Shown: piece by piece, positions 58,428 through 64,000 of the stretch
Position numbering within the stretch: the first letter of the stretch is position 1
Layout: every line of letters starts with the position of its first letter
From: Prochlorococcus marinus str. MIT 9211
GTDB lineage: Bacteria > Cyanobacteriota > Cyanobacteriia > PCC-6307 > Cyanobiaceae
Reading direction: 5' to 3'
Assembly: GCF_000018585.1 (NCBI RefSeq)
Contig: NC_009976.1
Location: 491,982-555,981, forward strand
Length of the DNA: 64,000 bases
Program-made: the position numbers and the translations under genes
The notes under the pieces: generated by a model
What the model was told of the DNA's origin: nothing
The model's input: only the letters and a program-made list of their open reading frames with translations
Database searches by the model: none

Positions 58428-58705
58428 GAGATTGCGCTTTATTAGCAGCAGAGGGTAAGAATAATCCTACATTTGCTGATATTGGTTTACCTGAAATGCC
58501 AGATCACTCAGAGTGGCCAAAAGACATATATTCTTTTTTTAAAGATTCTTCTTTCTCTGAACCAATCGCTAAAAATCATAGTTGTTATTCATTAGCTGCA
58601 AAGCCAATGAGGGATGAATTAACATGGTTCTCAATTACAGGAGATATGATAAAAAAATGCGGAGATTCATCTAAACCACATTGCGAAGAAGGAAATACTT
58701 GGTGA
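58424..58705 (+). pseudogene. pilin-like gene, C-terminal part
   Basis: 93 residues beginning MRDCALLAAEGKNNPTFADI and ending with a Cys pair and CEEGNTW, like the disulfide-bonded C-terminal loop of pilin-like proteins. No signal peptide or helix is present, so alone it would not be exported. It reads in another frame than the helix ORF it overlaps. Together they make a normal-sized pilin (about 150 aa). Confidence 0.55.
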
Positions 58706-58787
58706 AAAACTTTTGCGTTAAGTAGTTCGGCTATGCATCTTCTTAATTATTGTGGGTCCACTTTTCTAGGCTCCACATATAAAATAT

Positions 58788-59246
58788 CTAAAAAAACTTT
58801 AGAAGAAGTGGACTCATTCCAATAATAAAAGTTATACCTAAAGCAAGAAAATACCAAAAGAATATGATTACTTTATAAATAGTAGGAAGTGTTAAGATAG
58901 AGGATGGATCGTTTTCACCCGAATAGGTTAACTCAATGTTTCTTTTCTCTAAAAAACTAGCAATTGATTTTGTCATTTTATCAAAAGGTAATCTATAAAA
59001 GAACCAAATAAATAAACACCAAACCCAACAAAGAACTGTAAGAATAAAGCCTAGCCAATAAATAGTTGGAACAAAGAGAATTATTGAGATTATGTATAAA
59101 GTAGCAGCAAAAAACCAATCTTCCCTTGATCTGAAACCGAAACTCGATTCCATGAGACCTCTGAAAAGTCTTCCTGGAAAATAGATAAAAAAGGAAAGGT
59201 AAGAAAAAATTGATTTGTTCCTAAAAAAATTCCTTCTCGACATCAT
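58788..59246 (-). CDS. hypothetical three-helix membrane protein
   Basis: A 152-aa membrane protein with about three hydrophobic segments (FFAATLYIISIILFVPTIYW, LGFILTVLCWVWCLFIWFFY, and VIIFFWYFLALGITFIIGMS). The basic N-terminus is MMSRRNFFRNKSIFSYLSFF. It is the only minus-strand gene in the island. Function unknown. Confidence 0.6.
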   Translation of the reverse strand: MMSRRNFFRNKSIFSYLSFFIYFPGRLFRGLMESSFGFRSREDWFFAATLYIISIILFVPTIYWLGFILTVLCWVWCLFIWFFYRLPFDKMTKSIASFLEKRNIELTYSGENDPSSILTLPTIYKVIIFFWYFLALGITFIIGMSPLLLKFF

Positions 59247-59428
59247 TAATTAATGAGAAAGTAGCTGATTTAGTATTACAAATACAGATTCAATCGCAAC
59301 TCTTCAAACCTTGGGTCCTTTCGAGTGCAGGGGATGTGGGTTATCGAGAGGCTCAGCAATTCGCTAGCGCAGACTTTCTAAACTAGGGATACAAGCAAGA
59401 ATAGAGTCTTATAAAAGCTTTTTATGCC

Positions 59429-59521
59429 ATGCCTCTCAATAAACCTATTCCTGACTCTGTTATTAGCTTTTGGAAAAAGTTCTTTAAAGACCTTAAGGCG
59501 AGATTTGAAAAATCAGGTTAA
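59429..59521 (+). CDS. possible 30-residue basic peptide
   Basis: Short ORF MPLNKPIPDSVISFWKKFFK, then DLKARFEKSG. Amphipathic and basic. It ends just before the second leader motif. Support is weak, being only an open frame in the same strand as neighbouring genes. Confidence 0.3.
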   Translation: MPLNKPIPDSVISFWKKFFKDLKARFEKSG

Positions 59522-59524
59522 GGC

Positions 59525-59556
59525 TGCATGAAGGCCTGAGCTAGATCGGCTAGAAA
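59525..59556 (+). promoter_or_regulatory. shared leader motif before the second pilin-like gene
   Basis: Copy of the 32-base leader at 58207-58238 (27 of 32 identical), core CTAGATCGGCTAG at 59541-59553. A third copy of that 13-base core is at 57009-57021, outside the tRNA repeats. It lies 20 bases before the next ATG. Confidence 0.55.
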
Positions 59557-59576
59557 AGATGAAATAAAGAAGGTTT

Positions 59577-59960
59577 ATGAAAAGATTTCTAATTTTTGGC
59601 GGAGCTGGCTCTTTTCTTCTCTGGATTCTGCTTTCGATTGCAAAACCAATGGACACAAGAACTGCAAGGGGAGCTGCTGTGAAAACTCTGGATAATCTAG
59701 TCAAGGAATGTCTGTATAAGAAGGTTATTAAAGAACCAAATCCAAAATTTTTGTTGCCAATATTAGCTAATTATAAGTTCACACCAATAAATGGGAATTG
59801 TGATGGCGATGAATACAACTTAATAAGAGCTAATTCTGATGATTTATCTAAATATCCAAGTTTCTCTTACGACGTTATAACTAATGTAAAAACCTGTTTC
59901 CATGATGGACCTATAAAAAAATTATATGGTTGCAGTGCTAGAAGGAATGGAGAATGGTGA
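59577..59960 (+). CDS. pilin-like secreted/anchored protein
   Basis: A 127-aa protein with one N-terminal membrane helix (MKRFLIFGGAGSFLLWILLS) and an extracellular part with KTLDNLVKECLYKK, NGNCDGDEYNLIRANSDDLS, then Cys residues near KTCFHDG and YGCSARRNGEW. The helix-Cys-Cys-GEW plan resembles the split pilin-like gene upstream. It lacks a clear prepilin cleavage site, so the pilin assignment is an inference. Confidence 0.55.
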   Translation: MKRFLIFGGAGSFLLWILLSIAKPMDTRTARGAAVKTLDNLVKECLYKKVIKEPNPKFLLPILANYKFTPINGNCDGDEYNLIRANSDDLSKYPSFSYDVITNVKTCFHDGPIKKLYGCSARRNGEW

Positions 59961-60283
59961 TGATAAAACGCGTTAAAAAGTTTTTCTTTTATCTAGCTGG
60001 ACTCTTCATCCCCTTGTACTTTTATGGATTGTTTAATTATGGTGACCTTGATTGGTGTGAAACGCAAAAGGCTTATGCAACAGAACCAGAAATCTATTCC
60101 TATCTCAGATATTTAATCCCATTGTTTTTTTATTCTCTTCATAGGACAGCTATATTTTTAGTAAAAGATATAATCCCATATCAAAAGCATCGATCCCTTC
60201 TTTTGAATGCAATTATTTGGTGGTCATTAATAATTGTTTTGAGCATGATTGCAATCCCTAACCATACAATGAATTGTCCATGA
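59954..60283 (+). CDS. hypothetical three-helix membrane protein
   Basis: A 109-aa membrane protein starting inside the end of the pilin-like gene (overlap 7 bases, or a start at 59960). Helices are KFFFYLAGLFIPLYFYGLFN, LRYLIPLFFYSLHRTAIFLV and NAIIWWSLIIVLSMIAIPNH. No family recognised. It also overlaps the next start by four bases, so the three form one coupled run. Confidence 0.55.
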   Translation: MVMIKRVKKFFFYLAGLFIPLYFYGLFNYGDLDWCETQKAYATEPEIYSYLRYLIPLFFYSLHRTAIFLVKDIIPYQKHRSLLLNAIIWWSLIIVLSMIAIPNHTMNCP

Positions 60284-60522
60284 ATATGAAACGCTTACTA
60301 CTTCCACTAATCGCTGCGCTTGCACTACCTACAGCCGCTAATGCTGAAAGTCATTGGTTGATTATTCAAGCAACTAATGGTGGAGTTTACAATGCGCTTT
60401 AAAAGATAAAAATGGAAAGTGCGGAAGCATGCGAGAAGGAAGGAAGGCGATGGGAGAACAGTTCTACTCAAGGCCTTAGAAGAGAACAAAGAAGATTTCA
60501 CTGTGTTGTAGGGAAATAAATA
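60280..60522 (+). pseudogene. secreted MKRLLLP-family protein with in-frame stop
   Basis: The start reads MNMKRLLLPLIAALALPTAA, then NAESHWLI, a clean signal peptide cleaved after NA. An in-frame TAA lies at 60400-60402, after 40 codons. The same frame continues KIKMESAEACEKEGRRW to VVGK and a stop, matching the expected end of this small picocyanobacterial secreted family. The stop therefore looks like a point mutation. The start overlaps the preceding stop as ATGA. Confidence 0.65.
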
Positions 60523-60527
60523 ACATG

Positions 60528-60629
60528 AGTGATCAAGAGTCAAACCCCAAGCCTAGATATACCTTCGTAATCCTTTTAGTTATTTCGGGGATAGCTCTCT
60601 CAGTGTTCCCATTCTTCTTTATGAAATAG
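60528..60629 (+). CDS. possible 33-residue single-helix membrane peptide
   Basis: MSDQESNPKPRY is followed by a hydrophobic helix TFVILLVISGIALSVFPFFF and MK. It starts six bases after the interrupted secreted gene on the same strand. No homologue recognised. Small one-helix proteins of this type are common in Prochlorococcus islands. Confidence 0.45.
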   Translation, partial: SDQESNPKPRYTFVILLVISGIALSVFPFFFMK

Positions 60630-60638
60630 TCTAGATCT

Positions 60639-60725
60639 ATGCCTGACAAGAAGAAGAAAAAGAAATGCAAAAAGAAGAAATGCTCAAACTGGAAAGGTGG
60701 CAAATGTATTTGTTATGGCCAATAG
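60639..60725 (+). CDS. possible 28-residue Lys/Cys-rich peptide
   Basis: Begins MPDKKKKKKCKKKKCSNWKG and ends GKCICYGQ. Four cysteines and about 13 lysines make it extremely basic. It is nine bases behind the preceding peptide gene. Could be a nucleic-acid- or metal-binding peptide, or chance. Evidence is only the open frame and position. Confidence 0.4.
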   Translation: MPDKKKKKKCKKKKCSNWKGGKCICYGQ

Positions 60726-60812
60726 GCTAACGGGTCCTTTTTAGAGTCCTGAATGTGGTTCGTCCGAATGCTTAAAAGCAGACCTGTTCTCCCAAAGGAC
60801 TAGGTGGCTAAT

Positions 60813-60831
60813 GGGGCGCTGTAGGGGGCGC
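60813..60831 (+). repeat. GC-rich 19-bp direct repeat, right copy
   Basis: Exact copy of 57952-57970. Unlike the left copy it lies 130 bases away from the tRNA repeat, so the two repeat pairs are not placed symmetrically. Confidence 0.75.
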
Positions 60832-60961
60832 TAGAAAGTTCTAATCTCTTTAAATATGTTCTAATTTCTTGCAATATTGAGTCTCACATCGATTTGCATA
60901 ACTTCTGATATTCCTTTGCCAGCAATGCTTTTTAGCGATTCTCGTCTTCTACGACCACGTC

Positions 60962-61009
60962 CTTTGGGAGCACTAGGTCGCAGGTTCGAATCCTGTCGCC
61001 CCGACTGGG
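60962..61009 (+). repeat. 48-bp direct repeat, right copy (tRNA-Pro fragment)
   Basis: Exact duplicate of the anticodon-loop-to-3'-end part of tRNA-Pro with no 5' half, so it is not a functional tRNA. It marks the far attachment site of the island. Confidence 0.9.
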
Positions 61010-61294
61010 ATCTCAGCAATGCTGAAAAACTAAGGAGGACAAAAAGAGAACAATTCCGCCTAGCGTTATTTGCTGTTCTTTCGCTTAAAAGGTTTCTGAT
61101 GGTTGACTTTTGGCCTAATTAGGACTTACCTCGACAGGCGCAAAATGGTATCAACAGATACATTTTTGTTTCATCTCATTTCTTTTGAATTTCTTCAATC
61201 TGTATCAACCGCTACACTTTGTATACGTTCGTTTTCCTTAGGGAAATGCATATTAGGGCAACAGGGAACGGGGTTGCCTCTATTGAGAACGGCC

Positions 61295-61579
61295 ATGAAT
61301 TATCACCTTGCTTTAATTAGAAAGGCTCTCAGCAAAAGGGAATTGCTTCACCAAGCAGAATTGGTTTTAGCTTCTAAACCAGAAAGATGCTCATCCGCTG
61401 AATTGAATAGTCGTTTAATAGCCCAAAATGCCAAAAAGAAAAAATTACATCAGGTTGAATTATTTTTAGCTTCTAAACCAGAAAGATGCTCATCCGCTGA
61501 ATTGAATAGTCGTTTGGCTGTTAAAAGGGCTCAGGCCAAAAGGCTGCATTCGGCACAAATGATTTCATTGAGGAAATAA
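61295..61579 (+). CDS. small protein with two 33-residue repeats
   Basis: A 94-aa basic helical protein. Two copies of a 33-residue unit contain ELxLASKPERCSSAELNSRL, each with a Cys, and the DNA copies (61365-61416 and 61464-61515) are nearly identical over 52 bases. The ATG at 61295 is preferred over upstream in-frame codons that read unlikely protein. No family recognised. The pattern suggests recent duplication, just outside the island. Confidence 0.55.
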   Translation: MNYHLALIRKALSKRELLHQAELVLASKPERCSSAELNSRLIAQNAKKKKLHQVELFLASKPERCSSAELNSRLAVKRAQAKRLHSAQMISLRK

Positions 61580-61871
61580 GTTTTAAAGAGTGTCTCTCTA
61601 ATCAATCTAGGGATTAATTTCATCGCCTCAATTGGCTTTCAAATCCGTTGCGAATAGAAGTGCTCCAAGAACTGATTTCATGCAGTTAGCAGAATACTTA
61701 GAGGATCACAATTCAATTACTTCAACTAGAGACCTTGATTGAGTGGCTAAAAAGGAGAAGTAAAGAATACGCTGCTTACCACTTCCTCAAAAAAACACAT
61801 TATGCCTATTAGGAAACTCCCTCAAAGTAAAGTTTGAGTGATTTATATTTAATTAAATTTGGGAACAGAGA

Positions 61872-62087
61872 ATGTCAATTCCTACTGATTTGGAGTGTCC
61901 AAAATGTGGTTCTAAGGATTTTGAAATTGGACAAGTCAGGACAGCAGGTGGTTTTTGGTCTTCATTTTTTGATGTAGGTAATAGACGCTTTGAGTACTGC
62001 AGTTGTAAGCAATGCACTTACACCGAGTTTTATAAAGGCAAAGTCACAGGTGTCCAGAAAGTTTTTGACTTCTTGGGAAGCGGTTAG
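61872..62087 (+). CDS. zinc-ribbon protein
   Basis: A 71-aa protein with CPKCGSKDF and CSCKQCTYTEFY, forming a four-cysteine zinc ribbon of the nucleic-acid-binding (COG3478/YpzJ-like) kind. The middle, RTAGGFWSSFFDVGNRRFEY, is conserved in this family. Function unknown. RBS ggaacagag precedes the ATG. Confidence 0.8.
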   Translation: MSIPTDLECPKCGSKDFEIGQVRTAGGFWSSFFDVGNRRFEYCSCKQCTYTEFYKGKVTGVQKVFDFLGSG

Positions 62088-62156
62088 GAATGCTTTGGAA
62101 GTGCTTAGGTTGTAAGTTCCTTTCTATCAATTTATAAGTTTTGGATTGGTAATTAA

Positions 62157-62321
62157 ATGACTTTGAGTTCGCATAGGCAACACAAGATTTATATAGCAGC
62201 GACTATGGGATATGGTCTTGGCTCAGAAGACCCTGAAGAAGTTGCTTATTACGAAAAGATCAAAGAAGAGATGAAAAAAGATAGAGAAATGGGAAACATG
62301 GGGACAACAAGAACCGATTAA
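62157..62321 (+). CDS. small hypothetical charged protein
   Basis: 54 residues: SHRQHKIYIAATMGYGLGSE, then a charged helix EEVAYYEKIKEEMKKDREMG. Ends three bases before the nuclease gene on the same strand, so the two are likely co-expressed. No family recognised. Confidence 0.5.
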   Translation: MTLSSHRQHKIYIAATMGYGLGSEDPEEVAYYEKIKEEMKKDREMGNMGTTRTD

Positions 62322-62324
62322 TAA

Positions 62325-63182
62325 ATGATTGACCTCAAACGCAACGGCAAGAAAGAACCTGTAAAAGCAACTGGAGTGCGTAGTAGAGAATCGTCTTCTT
62401 ATACCCCTAATCAAACCGCAGATTTTAAAATTAGTAGAGGCCGCTTCTCTAACTTCCTTACGTGTAAAAGATGTTTTTATCTCGATCGAGTGAAGGGTCT
62501 AGATCCTCCCGGAACACCTGGCTGGACACTTAATGAAACCACTGACCTACTACTTAAAAAAGAATTTGATGAGTGCCGAGAAACTCAGACACCACATCGT
62601 TTATTTGCTGCTAATGGGTTAGGACATGTTGTTCCTTTTGATCATCCAGAAATTGAAAACTGGAGGAACTCTCTTCATCGTGGATTGATGCTTAGACACA
62701 AAGGCACCAGCATTATTTTGACGGGAGGAGTCGACGATATATGGCAGGACACCAGAACCAAGCAGTTAATCGTGGTGGACTACAAATCTCAAGCAAAGAA
62801 TGGTGTTGTTGATAAGCAAGACTATTTAGATGATCCATATCACGATGGATATAAGATTCAAATGGACTTCTATTCCTATCTGCTTTCAGGTATGGGGTTT
62901 GATGTCCATCCAACGTCTTACTTCTTGGTCTGCAATGCCAAAAGAGATGACGATGGCTTCCATAAGACGATGAACTTTGACGAATATCTCGTTCCTTATA
63001 ACTGGAATAGTGATTGGATCGAAGAAAAAGTTGATGAGATGGTTGCTCTTATGAATCAGCATCAAATCCCTGAACCGAATGAGTGTTGTAAAAACTGTGC
63101 TTATTCTGAACAGTATGCAAAAGCAGTTCATCAAGCTGACAGTAAGCAAGGGGAGAATGTCCAAGGCTCATTCTTTTCTTGA
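62325..63182 (+). CDS. PD-(D/E)XK nuclease with possible 4Fe-4S cluster
   Basis: A 285-aa nuclease of the RecB/AddB/Cas4 kind. The catalytic signs are GGVDDIW (Asp near 136-137) and VVDYKS (Asp 152, Lys 154). Cys 47 (LTCKRCFYLDR) near the N-terminus and Cys 254, 255 and 258 (ECCKNCAY) near the C-terminus match the split four-Cys iron-sulfur pattern of AddB and Cas4. It is not next to cas genes or a CRISPR. It could serve a mobile element or phage. RBS weak. Confidence 0.75.
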   Translation: MIDLKRNGKKEPVKATGVRSRESSSYTPNQTADFKISRGRFSNFLTCKRCFYLDRVKGLDPPGTPGWTLNETTDLLLKKEFDECRETQTPHRLFAANGLGHVVPFDHPEIENWRNSLHRGLMLRHKGTSIILTGGVDDIWQDTRTKQLIVVDYKSQAKNGVVDKQDYLDDPYHDGYKIQMDFYSYLLSGMGFDVHPTSYFLVCNAKRDDDGFHKTMNFDEYLVPYNWNSDWIEEKVDEMVALMNQHQIPEPNECCKNCAYSEQYAKAVHQADSKQGENVQGSFFS

Positions 63183-63202
63183 TTCAAGAGGTAACAGCAA
63201 AT

Positions 63203-63226
63203 AAAAAACCGCCCATTCAAGAGCGG
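63203..63226 (-). terminator. terminator for the small coiled-coil gene
   Basis: On the minus strand CCGCTC-TTGAAT-GGGCGG (one wobble) is followed by six T. It lies downstream of the minus-strand gene ending at 63378 and just after the nuclease stop on the plus strand. Confidence 0.65.
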
Positions 63227-63308
63227 CTTATTTATGCGATCGAGGATCGGCTATCAACCAACATCATTATTGCTTACGGGCCCTTTAAAGAGTTGAACGT
63301 GGGGTAAA

Positions 63309-63335
63309 GACAAGGGGCTACCACAGCCCCTTGTC
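63309..63335. repeat. strong 11-bp inverted repeat
   Basis: gacaaggggct, five bases (accac), then agccccttgtc: an 11-pair hairpin between the nuclease gene and the convergent coiled-coil gene. There is no clear T run on either strand. It may end transcripts or act as a protein site. Confidence 0.6.
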
Positions 63336-63377
63336 ATCTTGTCCTCAGTGATCCCTATCACCCAGAATTAGTAAGAT

Positions 63378-63638
63378 TTATGCTTTAACTGCTTCTTTCT
63401 CCGCTGGAGTCAGTGTTTTGAGTTCTTCTTTTATTTCAGTTTCACGTTCATCAAGGATTTTGATACGTGATTGATAGTTGGCCTCAAGACGCTTGCGTGA
63501 TTCAGTGAGGTTGTCCAGCTCCTCTTGATGCTGTCTTTTCTTAAGTTCCTCTAGTTGACTATCAGAGACGACATAAACAGTTCGATGAGGAGCAAGGAAA
63601 GAATCAGAAAAGAAGCTGTCAAAGAGTGACGTATACAT
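63378..63638 (-). CDS. phage-like small coiled-coil protein
   Basis: An 86-aa protein beginning MYTSLFDSFFSDSFLAPHRT followed by YVVSDSQLEELKKRQHQEEL and a long coiled coil ending KTLTPAEKEAVKA. The start at 63638 is chosen because AAAGG precedes it. I associate this sequence pattern with cyanophage and picocyanobacterial small proteins, but cannot give a function. Confidence 0.55.
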   Translation of the reverse strand: MYTSLFDSFFSDSFLAPHRTVYVVSDSQLEELKKRQHQEELDNLTESRKRLEANYQSRIKILDERETEIKEELKTLTPAEKEAVKA

Positions 63639-63689
63639 GGTGGCCTTTGCGAAGTACATAACTACTTTGCACCGATTTGTTCGAATCAA

Positions 63690-64000
63690 GAAGGATGTAA
63701 ACCGAAGATTCCTATTCGGTCTCTACTACTTAGATCGGTTGCTACTACTATAATGTTGGGTTTGCCGAAAGTAGAAGTGCCAGTTATCTAGACCACCGGC
63801 ATTGCTCTGTATAACCTTGATAGATTTGTGCAAATCCTTTCAAGACGTTTTGAAGTTACTAACAACATCCCTAGCAACTTAAACAAAGGGTCAGGTTCAA
63901 ACTTATCTGCAATCCTTTACGGCAACTTCAATTATCTTTTGATCGGAATGTGAGGTGGACTTGAAATTCTTGTCGATCCTTAAAAGGACTTAATATGCCT
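63690..64000. other. non-coding right end of window
   Basis: No supported gene. A short hairpin (accgaa...ttcggt, 63701-63720) is present. An ATG at 63995, preceded by aaaagga, may start a gene that continues past the window. Confidence 0.4.

Larger units (their letters stand above)
57928..61009. mobile_element. putative tRNA-Pro-integrated island (tycheposon/satellite-like, ~3.1 kb)
   Basis: The DNA between the two 48-base tRNA-Pro repeats carries short ORFs: a split pilin-like gene, two membrane protein genes, another pilin-like gene, an interrupted secreted-protein gene and tiny peptides. No integrase, replication or capsid gene is present, so it is either degraded or moved by a recombinase supplied elsewhere. 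Prochlorococcus tycheposons and phage satellites use tRNA targets in this way (established knowledge). Applying that class here is an inference. Confidence 0.65.
60726..61294. other. right end of the island and flanking non-coding DNA
   Basis: About 570 bases with no convincing gene. It holds the second GC-rich repeat (60813-60831) and the right tRNA-Pro fragment. Open frames across this stretch (for example one over the tRNA fragment) have no family support. Confidence 0.55.

Noticed and set aside
60877-61122. 81-codon ORF across the tRNA-Pro fragment
   Set aside because: It encodes the repeated tRNA sequence in one frame, has no family pattern, and is explained by the attachment site.
57001-64000. 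CRISPR array or CRISPR-associated locus near the Cas4-like nuclease
   Set aside because: No regularly spaced short repeats and no cas1, cas2 or effector genes are visible.

Overview
The window is a stretch of picocyanobacterial chromosome, most likely from a low-light-adapted Prochlorococcus close to the MIT9211/SS120 group. The evidence is an AT-rich sequence with short spacers, an alpha-carboxysome operon with form IA Rubisco, the chlLBN plus por chlorophyll genes, psaM, psbY and ndhL, and a ferrochelatase with an Hlip-type tail. The csoS1E gene with a long N-terminal extension is, from general knowledge, typical of some low-light lineages. The strain assignment is an inference.

Layout. 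Bases 1-9162 hold pyrH (partial), cobO, a tyrosine recombinase, hemH, ilvB with a zinc-ribbon tail, a secreted SNase-like protein, pgeF and a Tab2/S1-like translation pair. Bases 9230-18407 hold a creatininase-family gene, the alkane genes (ado, aar), accA, an SDR, trpF, an S2P protease, lplA-like, psaM and por. Bases 18413-22348 are chlL, chlB and chlN on the minus strand. Bases 22995-32413 are the carbon-fixation block: csoS1D, rdgB on the other strand, then csoS1-cbbL-cbbS-csoS2-csoSCA-csoS4A-csoS4B-csoS1E-acRAF. Hairpins lie after csoS1, cbbL and cbbS. Bases 32434-55177 are core housekeeping genes: ridA, gloB, hisG, an ABC exporter, an arsenosugar-type glycosyltransferase pair, dnaA, GST, gor, pyrC, tRNA-Leu, ndhL, trpA, a cyAbrB regulator, a sigma factor, hisIE, crtH, trmFO and psbY.

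From about 55.4 kb to the end the window becomes accessory: tRNA-Lys, tRNA-Pro and many small, poorly known ORFs. The main signal is a 48-bp direct repeat of the 3' part of tRNA-Pro (57880-57927 and 60962-61009). It bounds a roughly 3.1-kb insert with two pilin-like genes (one split by a frame change), three-segment membrane proteins, a nonsense-interrupted secreted-protein gene and tiny peptides, but no recombinase. It looks like a decayed or trans-mobilised tRNA-targeted element of the tycheposon/satellite kind known from Prochlorococcus. Beyond it lie a repeat protein, a zinc ribbon, a PD-(D/E)XK nuclease with a Cas4/AddB-like cysteine pattern and a phage-like coiled-coil protein.

Other points of note are a one-base frame disruption in ndhL at a run of eight T, a duplicated 17-bp motif in the leader of the carboxysome operon, and a QueD-like protein with a changed metal-ligand motif. 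No rRNA genes, CRISPR arrays or complete insertion sequences were seen.
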